Positions 54,661 through 64,000 of a stretch of 64,000 nt of DNA are shown in pieces. The first letter of the stretch is position 1. The number at the start of each line of letters is the position of its first letter. The DNA is from Neoarius graeffei. Lineage: Eukaryota > Chordata > Actinopteri > Siluriformes > Ariidae. The DNA is taken from the NCBI RefSeq assembly GCF_027579695.1, contig NC_083582.1, forward strand, positions 642,878 to 706,877, written 5' to 3'. The notes under the pieces were generated by a model. The model was not told the origin of the DNA. It saw nothing but the letters and a program-made list of their open reading frames with translations, and ran no database searches. Made by a program: the position numbers and the translations under genes.

Positions 54661-54790
54661 CAGCGCGTGCGTGTGTTGTTGACTTAAATAACAGACTGAA
54701 GCGCTGTAAGCGGTCGCGCTCCTATTGGTCAGTCAGCTTGATGCCACCCAGTTCTGCGCTTCTGATTGGCTGATAATCATCTGCTGTTCA
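54660..54790 (-). promoter_or_regulatory. scd: scd core promoter
   Basis: On the scd strand: TTATTTAAG (54691-54683) as TATA-like box, GACCAATAGG (54730-54721) and CAGCCAATCAG (54772-54762) as two CCAAT boxes about 40 bp apart. NF-Y sites of this kind, with SREBP, drive SCD genes in other vertebrates. I see no clear sterol-response element. Confidence 0.65.
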
Positions 54791-55120
54791 GGCGACTTCC
54801 TTCTTACTCATGTCGCTCGTTATTCATGTGTTCGTGTTCCAGCGTGGAGAAATATATATAAATAAATATAGATAGATAGATAAAACAATAAAAACATAAA
54901 AGATAAGCATAAAAATGACACATTTTACAGTTAGAAATAAAATAATAAAACACTGACTTTTCTGCAGGGAAAAAACAATGTTGTTAAACAGACGCAGTTG
55001 GAATAAAATATAACTTGATATTTTATCCTGTACTGCACATCACTGCCTCATGGCCACATTACAGTTATCAGGACTTTATTATTATTATTATTATTATTAT
55101 TCATCTATACATGCATACAT
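54791..55120. other. Upstream flank, no gene
   Basis: AT-rich, with GATA and TTA microsatellites (54868-54883, 55077-55101). Confidence 0.5.
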
Positions 55121-55123
55121 AGT

Positions 55124-58117
55124 ATGTATGTATGTATGTTTAGGTTCCAAGATGGCGGCACATGTGGTTGCAGCGGCTCACGGCTCTCCTTTTCAGTGCT
55201 CTTTTTTTGTTTGTTTTTATATTTCTTTCTTGCTTGTTTGTGCACCATCAGTTCTGCGAACATCCGGTACACCCGCCAGTCACTTTTGGTCATCGGTGAC
55301 CAACACCAGATATCTGTTTCAAGTGACTTTCACTACAAGCATGACATCCCAGATGACATAACGAGACCGCCGGGCTCTCCGTGGATTGTTGTCGGGTCTA
55401 GGAGGCGGCGCAGACGGAGGAGGGAGAGGAAGCAGAAGCGGGGCCGCAGGTTCGGTGCTATGCTAAGGCTAAGAAAACAACCACACAAGCCACCTCTACC
55501 AAGCCTGTATCTCTCCAATGCCAGATCCCTGGTGCATAAAACGGATGATCTGGAATTACAACTCGCTGGAAATCGCTATGTTCGGGACTGCTGTGTTTTA
55601 ATTATCACCGAAACTTGGCTTCATCCGGAAATACCCGATGCTAGCTTGTAGCTAGCAGGCCTCACTCTGCTCCGCTGGGACAGGACTGAGGACTCCAGTA
55701 AGAGCAGAGGAGGGGGGCTCTGTATTTACGTGCATGATAATTGGCGTAACAACGGAACAATTATAGATAAACACTGTTCCCCAGACCTCGAGTACATGTC
55801 TGTAAGATGCCGGCCTTTTTTTCTACCGAGAGAGCTAACTGTAGTGATTGTCACAGCTGTGTATATTCCACCCGATGCCAGTGTAAACACAGCGCTCTCT
55901 CTCCTGCTGAACACCGTAAACAAACAGCAGCGGGCCCACCCTGACAGTGTTCACGTAATTGCAGGAGACTTTAATAAGGCCAACTTGAAGACTGTACTGC
56001 CGAAGTTTTACCAACATGTTAAGTGTTCTACTAGAGGGGAGAACACTCTGGATCATGTTTATTCTAACATCAAGCACGCGTACAGAGCCATACCCCTCCC
56101 CCACCTTGGCCAGTCAGACCATCTTACCCTCCTGCTCTCCCCAGCCTACACCCCCCTCAGACGCAGAGCCAGGCCCACCACAAGGACCATCACAACCTGG
56201 CCTGACAACGCACTCTCCAAACTACAGGACTGCTTTAAATGGACAGATTGGGACTTATTTGAATACCAGGAGCTGGAGACATTCACAGGAACGGTACTGG
56301 ACTTTATCAAGTTCTGTATCGGAAATGTGACGGTGGATAAAAACATCCGGGTTTTCCCAAACCAGAAACCCTGGATGACCAGCCAGGTCCGCTCACTCCT
56401 CAGTGCTCGCAACGCTGCCTTCAGGTCAGGTGACAGAGCTCTGTACAGTGCCGCTCGAGCTGATCTAAAAAGAGAAATTAAAAAAGCCAAGGCGGACCAT
56501 AGGCTGCATATAGAGTCCCACCTGTCCAGCAACAACATACAGGAGGTGTGGCGGGGCATACAAGACATCATGAACTTCAGAGACTGTGATGCGTCAACAG
56601 GAGACTGGAGTGTGCCGCTGGCAGAGGAGCTAAATTGCTTCTTTGCTTGCTTTGAAACATCTCAGCAGCACTCATCTGCTCCAGCCCTGCCTCCACCACC
56701 ACACAGTTCGTACATCACCCCATTCACTGTACAGGAGCACGATGTCAGACAAGTGCTCCTGGCAGTGAACCCCAAGAAAGCTGCCAGCCCAGATAGAGTA
56801 CCTGGTAAGGTGCTCAGAGCGTGTGCCCACCAGCTCGCCCCTACCTTCACCAGGATCTTTAACCTCTCCCTGGCTCAGGCAGTCATCCCGCCCTGCCTAA
56901 AATCAGCTACAATAATCCTGGTGCCGAAGAAGTCTCCCGTCACCAGCCTGAATGATTACCGTCCTGTGACCTTCACTCCAGTAATCATGAAGTGCTTCGA
57001 GAGACTAGTTCTTCAGCACATCAAGGACCACCTCCCCCCAGACTTTGACCCCTACCACTTCGCATATCTCGTGAACAGATCCACAGAGGATACCATCGAC
57101 GTAGCTCTATACTCTGTACTGAACCACCTGGAGCAGCAGCAGAGCTATGTCCGCATACTCTTTGTGGATTACAGTTCTGCTTTCAACACAATAATCCCGG
57201 ACATCCTTATCAGTAAACTGGACACTCTCGGCCTCCCCCCTCTCACATGTGCCTGGATAAAGGACTTTCTTACCAACCGGCCCCAGACTGTGAGACTTGG
57301 CCCCCACTTCTCCTCCACCCGCACGTTGAGCACCAGCTCTCCACAGGGCTGTGTGCTGAGCCCCCTCCTGTACTGCCTCTACACCCACGACTGTAGTCTG
57401 ACCCACAACAACAACAACCTTATCGTCAAGTTTGCTGACGACACCACAGTGGTTGGACTCATCTCAAAGGGAGACGAGGCAGCCTACAGAGAGGAGGTCC
57501 TGAAGTTGGCAGCCTGGTGTTCAGAAAATAACCTCGCTCTGAACACCAAGAAAACCAAAGAGCTGACTGTTGACTTCAGGAAGCACAGCACCGACCTAGC
57601 CCCCCTCTACATCAACAACGAGTATGTGGAGAGGGTCCACACCTTCCGGTTTCTCGGCGTCCTCATCTCTGCCGACATCTCCTGGTCAGTAAACATTACA
57701 GCAGTCATTAAGAAGGCTCAGCAGCGGCTACACTTCCTGAGAGTCCTCAGGAAGTACAACCTAAACTCCAACCTGCTGCTGACCTTCTACCGCTCATCCA
57801 TCCAGAGCCTGCTGACATACTGTATTACAGTATGGTACGGCAGCTGCACTGCTGTAGACAGGGAGAGGCTCCAGAGGGTAGTTAAGGCAGCACAGAAGAT
57901 CATTGGCTGCCCTCTCCCCTCCCTGTTGGACATTTACACCTCCCGCTGCCTTAGCAGAGCTAAGAACATTATCAAGGACAGCTCCCACCCTGGCTTTGAT
58001 CTGTTCGACCTGTTGCCCTCAGGGAGGCGCTACAGGTGCATCAGGACAAAGACAAATTGATTCAAAAACAGCTTCTTTCCAAAAGTCATAACCGCCCTGA
58101 ACTCGGATATGCTCTGA
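55124..58117 (+). pseudogene. L2-like LINE ORF2, full length but for two stops
   Basis: One frame of about 997 codons. Endonuclease: SLYLSNARSLVHKTDDLE, ITETWLHPE, IAGDFNKANLK, LGQSDHLTLLL. RT: KKAASPDRVPGKVLRA, FVDYSSAFNTIIP, SPQGCVLSPLLYCLY and KFADDTTVVGL; then a C-terminal part to SDML. Two in-frame stops only: TAG at 55649-55651 and TGA at 58058-58060. Both fit single C-to-T changes (CAG to TAG, CGA to TGA). No frameshift. ORF2 makes the nick and copies the RNA at the target. Product would be split, so inactive, but the copy is young. Upstream ORF1 not present. Confidence 0.88.
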
Positions 58118-59172
58118 CTTTATAGTCTATTTATTTTACTATGTGACTCTCTTCGTGCAATAATAATGTGCAGTACTTTATAAGGTGACTCTAGGCCAAT
58201 TTATGCTGACAACCCAGTCCTCGCAGACGGTGTCGCAGATAGTGTCTGCGTAGCCCCCCCCCCCACCTTCGCAGATGCTCTGCGCGCACCTTCCAAAAAT
58301 TGTGACCACTGCAGAAGCCTCGCAGACAGCATTCCAGACAAGAGGGCTCTGATTGGTCCACTCTACATCCGCTGTACACGCACTTCCGCTTCACTACTTT
58401 CCCGGTTTGTTTTGTTTTCACGACCGGCATTTTTAAAAACACGAGCGAAGATGGAGCAGCATGAAGAGCGGATGATTGAGGAAGTATGTACATCTATACG
58501 ACTCCAGTTCTAGTCATTATAAAAAAAAAAGTTCTAGTCATTATAAGTAACCGGAGGATAAACACTCCACTAACCACACCCACCAACTACTCCTAGCGAC
58601 TTCGCGCCCCCTTGCGTTGTGCCGGTGAATAACATCGCGCACGCCTATAACTCGCCGCTCAACAATAAATTACAACTGTCTGCAAAAATCTATCTGCGAA
58701 AGCCTTGTCGCAAGAGCATGCAGAGGCCTTCTCTCTGTGCAATACTTTTATCATGTGCAATACCACACTCCATAATGTGAAACGCAACACATTCACCTCA
58801 GGACTGTGCGCCTTACACACAACACATACACCTCAAGTCTGTGCACCTTACCTTACCTTGCAATACTTCATAATGTGTAATATTTTATTTTATAATGTGA
58901 CTCTCTCATGCAATAATTTATAATGTGCAGTACTTTATAATGTGACTCTCTCTGTGCAATACTTTATAATGTGCAATGAGCAATACCTCACTCCATAATG
59001 TGTAACACAACACATGCACCTCAGGACTGTGCACCTTACCCCCCTTACACCCTCCCCCCCCCTTTTTTTCCTCTCTCTCTCTCTACACACTGTTTGCACT
59101 GTTATTGGAGATGCTTTAATCTCATTGTACATGTGTATAGTGACAATAAAGGCATTCTATTCTATTCTATTC
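58118..59172 (+). mobile_element. 3'UTR of the L2-like LINE, with tail
   Basis: Repeats of TATAATGTGCAATAC-like text, ending GTGACAATAAAGGCATTCTA and a TTCTA microsatellite tail. Carries a Harbinger-like insertion. Confidence 0.8.
58193..58729. mobile_element. PIF/Harbinger-like MITE, 537 bp
   Basis: TCT on both sides (58190-58192, 58730-58732). Ends AGGCCAATTTATGC and inverse AGGCCTCTGCATGC. No transposase. The 3-bp target and ends fit Harbinger. Confidence 0.65.
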
Positions 59173-59236
59173 ATACATACATGAGGCACTGTAACAATTC
59201 CTTTTTCAATATAATTATATTTAATTGTCTTATTCT

Positions 59237-59614
59237 CGGCGGCACGGTGGTGTAGTGGTTAGCGCTGTCGCCTCACAGCAAGAAGGTCCAGGTTCAAGCC
59301 CCGTGGCCGGCGAGGGCCTTTCTGTGTGGAGTTTGCGTGTTCTCCCCGTGTCCGCGTGGGTTTCCTCTGGGTGCTCCAGTTTCCCCCACAGTCCAAAGAC
59401 ATGCAGGTTAGGTTAACTGGTGACTCTAAATTGTCCGTAGGTGTGAATGTGAGTGTGAATGGTTGTCTGTGTCTATGTGTCAGCCCTGTGATGACCTAGT
59501 GACTTGTCCAGGGTGAACCCCGCCTTTCGCCCGTAGTCAGCTGGGATAGGCTCCAGCTTGCCTGCAACCCTGTAGAACAGGATGAAGCGGCTAGAGATAA
59601 TGAGATGAGATGAG
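59237..59614 (+). mobile_element. tRNA-headed SINE, copy 6 (GATGA tail)
   Basis: Complete head and body; tail of GATGA units. Stands directly before copy 7. ATTCT lies at both ends. Confidence 0.9.
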
Positions 59615-59619
59615 ATTCT

Positions 59620-59988
59620 TGGCGGCATGGTGATGTAGTGATTACGGCTGTCATCTCACAGCAAGAAAGTTCTGGGTTTGAGCCCAGTGGCCGACGGGGG
59701 CCTTTCTGTGTGGAGTTTGCATGTTCTCCCCGTGTCTGTGTGGGTTTCCTCCAGGTGCTCCGGTTTCCCCCACAGTCCAAAGACATGCAGGTTAGGTTAA
59801 CTGGTGGCTCTACCTAAATTGACCGTAGGTGTGAATGTGAGTGTGAATGATTGTCTCTGTGTGTCGCCCTGTGATGACCTGGCGACTTGTCCAGGGTGAA
59901 CCCTGCCTCTCACCCATAGTCAGCTGAGATAGGCTCCAGCCCGCCTGCGACCCTGCACAGGATAAGCGGCTACAGATAATGGATGGAT
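59620..59988 (+). mobile_element. tRNA-headed SINE, copy 7 (GGATG tail)
   Basis: More diverged, tail of GGATG units. GTCTTATTCT at 59227-59236 and 59989-59998 frames copies 6 and 7 together. Confidence 0.9.
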
Positions 59989-60067
59989 GTCTTATTCTCT
60001 TATACAATCAAGTCCATAAATATTTGGACACAGACTAACTGATTGTTCTTTTAGATTTCTGTAGGTA

Positions 60068-61735
60068 TCATGCCGCCATCTTGTGTCAGAACTACAATTC
60101 CCAGGCATCTTCCGTGTGATCTACGTCACGCGTGGGCGGGATCATCTACGTCAGTCCGCCATGCACGCATAAATCCAAGCGGAAGCTCCGCCATCTTTGT
60201 CTCTCGCGTCGGGATTTCAACGAGTCTAGACGCACAAAAGGGATGCTCTCCACCCAAAAAGACATTTTCTTTCTTGCAAGATCCATCACTCAGCGTGATT
60301 TTCTTTCTTACCCTTGGCAAAGGTAAACTCTAGAGTCGCGCGATCTTTAAACTCAACCTGAGTTACAACCGGTTTATCCGTATTAGAAGTGACGTCACGA
60401 CTGCAGCCCAGGCAGTTAAAAGTTAAGAAGTGATTGAATCCTTTTTAACTCAAAAGCGCTGTGCATCTGATTCTGATCAGAGACTTTTCCTCACGAACGC
60501 TGAGGTTCGGACCAAGAATCCTCTGCTTTCCACGGGAACCACCCAAGTGCTCCGCTGGACCCGAAAGTTTTCTGCGCCTCCATCACGAGCGGCTCACGTG
60601 CTCCCATGGCGAGGCCCGAAACTACACCGGCGAATAGTTCTTCATATCTTGCTAAAGGCAGGATTAAGTAAGATTTTGGCATTTGGGCATAATTAGGATA
60701 GTCTTAGGAATTTGCTTTTATTTGAAAGTGTGAATTTAAACCCAGGTTTATCTGTTACACTGTTAGACATGCAGCGTGTTGATTTATTTTGGTTCTATGT
60801 TCTCTCAATTGTTTAATAGGTTGTGCATGCTTCTCTTTCTCTTCATTCTTACTAACATTTTAATTTCATTATTATACATCTTGATCTCATCAAGATTTCA
60901 GTGGATTCAGTATGGTTATGAGCTAGTGGGTTAGCTACAGCTTCCCTTTGTCTGCTTAGCAACACAAAGCTAATCAAGGCCTACCATGTGCTCAGCAGGC
61001 CATTAGGCCTGATAAACCACACCTCAGCTAGAAATCCACAAGCTAGCTTTTAGTTAGCTACGGCTAATACCCTTGTCTTTAGCAACACGTGTTCAGTAGG
61101 CCTCACCAGGCCTAACAAACACACAAGCTAGGCCATACACACACACACACACACACACACACAAGCAAAGATTAGCAATAGAGCTAACCTTTTGTTCTAC
61201 TTAGATAACATTCCTTTGTTTTAGCTAGCAACAAGCTAGGCCATACACACACACACCTCACTGCTTGTATATATTGATTTATTATTTTTTTTATCTTTGT
61301 ATAATAAATTCATTTATTAAACAAACTGTGTTTATTTGAGTGAACAATATCTGAAGTCCCCAATCTTCTCAAAGAATTCAAAAAGGGTGCATATAAAAGT
61401 TATGTAATATGGTAAGTGATTGTAATAATTTGGAAATATACCATAATCTAGCTGTTTGGTAATTTATCCAGGATTAATGGTATGATTCACTAAATGATTC
61501 ATTGAACGATTCACTAAATGATTCATTGTATGATTCACTAAACGATTCATTGAACGATTCACTGAATGATTCACTTCAAATGAGACTGATTCTATGGTAT
61601 GATTCAATTCAAACGAGTCAAATTAAACGATTCAATGGGATTGATTCATTTTAATTATTGACCTTCAAAATTTAATGAGACTGATTTAATGAGATTGATC
61701 ACTTAATATCAATAATTAACTGATTGCACCCACAA
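60068..61735 (+). other. Unclassified insertion, LTR-like
   Basis: Begins near TGCCGCCATCTTGTGTCAG; GC-rich first 350 bases with repeated GATCTACGTCA, then AT-rich with AATAAA near 61302. No protein. Could be a solo LTR but I cannot fix its ends. An (AC)n run lies at 61137-61162. Confidence 0.4.
61485..61665. repeat. Degenerate tandem repeat, GATTCACTAAATGATTCATT units
   Basis: About ten copies of a 13-15 base unit (GATTCACTAAAT / GATTCATTGAAC) with gradual decay. Confidence 0.8.
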
Positions 61736-61877
61736 TTTCTATCACAGTATATGAGAGTTGAAATTAGATATCACATTTGAGCTTGAAATGAAGACTTTCA
61801 GCTTTAGTTTGGGGGCATTTACATCTAAATTGGGTGACCAATGTAGGAATTACAGAGTATTTTTTATATGTGGTCCC

Positions 61878-62492
61878 TAGGGTGCATAAGTTGCCCCCTA
61901 AAAATGAAAAGTTCCTCCGATCATGATGCATTTTTGTTTTTATATTCCTTTTGGTAAGAAAACACACTGGGTGAAATATTTTCACAAAATTAAAAAGTTT
62001 AATGGTGGCACCAGGAGCTCAAAGTTATGGAAAAAGCTGCTATTTTATGACAAAATTTCGATCACTTTTCATGAAACATTACGGCACCTTATAGAGTATA
62101 CCAAATATCTTAGATACACATTTTTAGTACATATTTTAAATATATTATCAAGCACAGTTTGAGTTTTAGCTGTTCACTGAATCATTGTTCAACTACTTTT
62201 AAACAATACAAATGTATTATGAATCACATTAATGCTTCTCAATCCCTTGCAAAGGTTCTTAACATGATCTCTGGGTCACAAGAAATCAATAAATGGAGTC
62301 AAACATTGTGATTCAAACCTTATGCGAAAACATAAAATAAGCGTTTTTTGGCAAAAAATGAACCTCGTGGTGCCACCATTAGACTTTTGAATATGGTCAA
62401 AAAATTTTACAGGATGTCTTTATTGGTGAAAAGGAACACCCAAACAAAAATGCATCAGATTTTATGAAAGTGAGGGCAACTGATGCACCCTA
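61878..62492. mobile_element. hAT non-autonomous element, 615 bp
   Basis: 8-bp duplication GTGGTCCC (61870-61877, 62493-62500). Ends TAGGGTGCATAAGTTGCCC and inverse TAGGGTGCATCAGTTGCCC; inner sequence also forms long imperfect inverted arms (GGTGGCACCA at 62002 versus GGTGCCACC at 62371). Confidence 0.9.
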
Positions 62493-62869
62493 GTGGTCCC
62501 TCCTTTTTAAGGGACCAAAAGTAATTGGACAATTAGCTGTTCAACTGTTCCATGGCCAGGTGTATGTTATTCCCTTGTTATTTCATGAGATGACAGAAGA
62601 ATTCTTTCAGCAAAGGAACTGCTCATAATCTGAAGTATACCACTCCATCTTATGGCATGGATCTATTGAGCTGTCAGTGGAACTGGTTCTCTTGTATTTA
62701 TTGATGATGTGACTGGTGATACAAGCAGCAGCATGAATTCTGACATGTACAATGCCTTGCAAAAGTGGATCTTTGGCCGGTTAGCACCATTTGATTTACA
62801 CAGCATGCCTACCATAGGTGCAAATTGTTTTGTTTTTTGTTTTTTTAATTGTGACACAAACAATAATTA

Positions 62870-63265
62870 AGATGAAAAAACATAAATTTGGAGTGTGCAT
62901 AGGTGCAGCTGTTGGTGTACAGGGAGAAGAGTAGAGGATAAAGGACGCAGCCTTGTGGGGTTCCAGTTCTGATGGTTTGGGAGTCAGCGATGTATTTCCC
63001 CAGCTTCATGTGTTGCTTCCTGTCAGACAGGAAGTCAGTGAACCACCTGTAGGTGGAGTCAGGCACACTCAGCTGGGAGAGCTTGTTCTGCAGAAGAGCT
63101 GAGATGATAGTGTTGAAGGTGGAACTGAAATTGTCAAACAGGATCCTAGCATAGGTTCCTGGGGAGTCCAGGTGCTGGAAGATGAAATGGAGAGCCTTGT
63201 TGACAGCATTGTCTGCAGATCTGTTGGGTCTGCAGGTGAACTGCATGGAGTCCTGTAATCCTTGT
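62870..63265 (-). pseudogene. L2-like RT fragment
   Basis: Reverse text NRSADNAVNKALHFIFQHLD, ILFDNFSSTFNTIISALLQN, WFTDFLSDRKQHMKLGKY, RTGTPQGCVLYPLLFSLYTN. This is the RT fingers/palm portion up to motif B; the catalytic ADD box is not present. First Asp motif reads FDNFSS instead of VDFSS. Confidence 0.75.
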
Positions 63266-63395
63266 TTTTTTGGGGACTTGAATTCATATGTTTAAAATTT
63301 ATATCCAAAATTTATATATTACTTTAAAGCTGCTTTGTGACAATGCCCATTGTTAAAAGTGCTGTGCAAAATAAATAAAATTGAATTGAAATTGA
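63266..63395 (+). mobile_element. L2-like LINE 3' end
   Basis: AAAGCTGCTTTGTGACAATG, TGTTAAAAGTGCTGTGCAAA then AATAAATAAAATTGAATTG: the usual 3' end. Confidence 0.7.
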
Positions 63396-63464
63396 AAGAG
63401 CAAGTTATTTTCGCTAAACTGCTGGATGTCCAAGTGGTGTTTTGAAAACAACAATAAAAGTGGG

Positions 63465-63848
63465 GTTTCATCTCATTCATCTCATTATCTCTAGCCGCTT
63501 TATCCTGTTCTACAGGGTCGCAGCCAAGCTGGAGCCTATCCCAGCTGACTACGGGTGAAAGGCGGGGTACACCCTGGACAAGTCGCCAGGTCATCACAGG
63601 GCTGACACATAGACACAGACAACCATTCACACTCACATTCACACCTATGGTCAATTTAGAGTCACCAGTTAACCTAACCTGCATGTCTTTGGACTGTGGG
63701 GGAAACCGGAGCACCCGGAGGAAACCCACGCAGACACAGGGAGAACATGCAAACTCCGCACAGAAAGGCCCTCGCCGGCCACGGGGCTCGAACCCGGACC
63801 TTCTTGCTGTGAGGCGACAGCGCTAACCACTACACCACCGTGCCACCC
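63465..63848 (-). mobile_element. tRNA-headed SINE, copy 8
   Basis: Full-length reverse copy; 10-bp duplication TAAAAGTGGG (63455-63464, 63849-63858). Confidence 0.93.
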
Positions 63849-63858
63849 TAAAAGTGGG

Positions 63859-64000
63859 TTTTTTTTTTACAAATTGGTTAATATTGTTGGCAAGTCTGTC
63901 TTCTTAGGATAGGACAGTATCCATCTCACTCAGGCAGGTCCTGCTGTCATTTCTTGCAGCATAGCTCATAGTCTCCAACAGACCTATTTAGTCAGTGATA
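63859..64000. other. Window end, nothing recognised
   Basis: No feature seen. Confidence 0.5.

Larger units (their letters stand above)
60005..62760 (+). mobile_element. Tc1-like remnant of family A with insertions
   Basis: Left end CAATCAAGTCCATAAATATT after TA. Right part 61735-61877 and 62493-62760 carries TTTCAGCTTTAG..., GGGACCAAAAGTAATTGGAC and a transposase scrap [20 protein letters not shown], the same as in element A. Interrupted by an LTR-like or unknown block (60068-61735) and a hAT. Confidence 0.6.

Overview
The window is nuclear DNA from a bony fish (teleost). The only host gene I can assemble is a stearoyl-CoA desaturase (Delta-9 acyl-CoA desaturase, scd family) on the minus strand. 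It has five coding exons with GT-AG borders, consistent phases and a 323-residue product carrying all histidine boxes. Almost everything else is teleost transposable elements: Tc1-like, hAT, piggyBac-like, ISL2EU and PIF/Harbinger-like DNA elements, L2-like and I-like LINEs, a Ty3/gypsy end, and many copies of a tRNA-headed SINE. The repeat spectrum hints at an otophysan such as a catfish, but I cannot prove the species.

Layout. 1-2.2 kb: Ty3/gypsy Pol C-terminus plus LTR. 2.4-4.4 kb: Tc1 scrap, SINE, I-clade LINE with RNase H. 4.4-7.2 kb: AT-rich, a MITE and a hairpin, no gene. 7.3-11.1 kb: 3' part of an L2-like LINE split by a 2.2-kb hAT and a SINE. 11.4-54.7 kb: scd, last exon at 11.4 kb and promoter near 54.7 kb. 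55.1-59.2 kb: nearly intact L2-like LINE. 59.2-64 kb: SINEs, a Tc1 remnant with insertions, a LINE scrap.

The scd introns total about 42 kb. Intron 4 (15.8 kb) holds one LINE broken by a piggyBac-like element, an unclassified repeat with GC-rich mirrored ends that contains two Tc1 elements, and a third Tc1; it also holds a Tc1-like element with an uninterrupted 340-aa DD34E transposase. Intron 2 (14.8 kb) holds an L2-like LINE split by a Tc1, itself split by four insertions. One of those (a hAT) contains an ISL2EU element that contains a large palindrome. Target-site duplications, checked against an uninterrupted or partly overlapping second Tc1 copy at 23.9-25.2 kb, establish the order of insertion.

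Most interesting observations: a 2.4-kb TTAA-flanked element carrying seven copies of a 16-bp motif and a coiled-coil/cysteine-rich protein without a transposase core; the unclassified GC-ended repeat; an scd exon-3 splice acceptor whose polypyrimidine tract is a pure (GT)13 microsatellite; and a six-level nest of insertions inside one intron.
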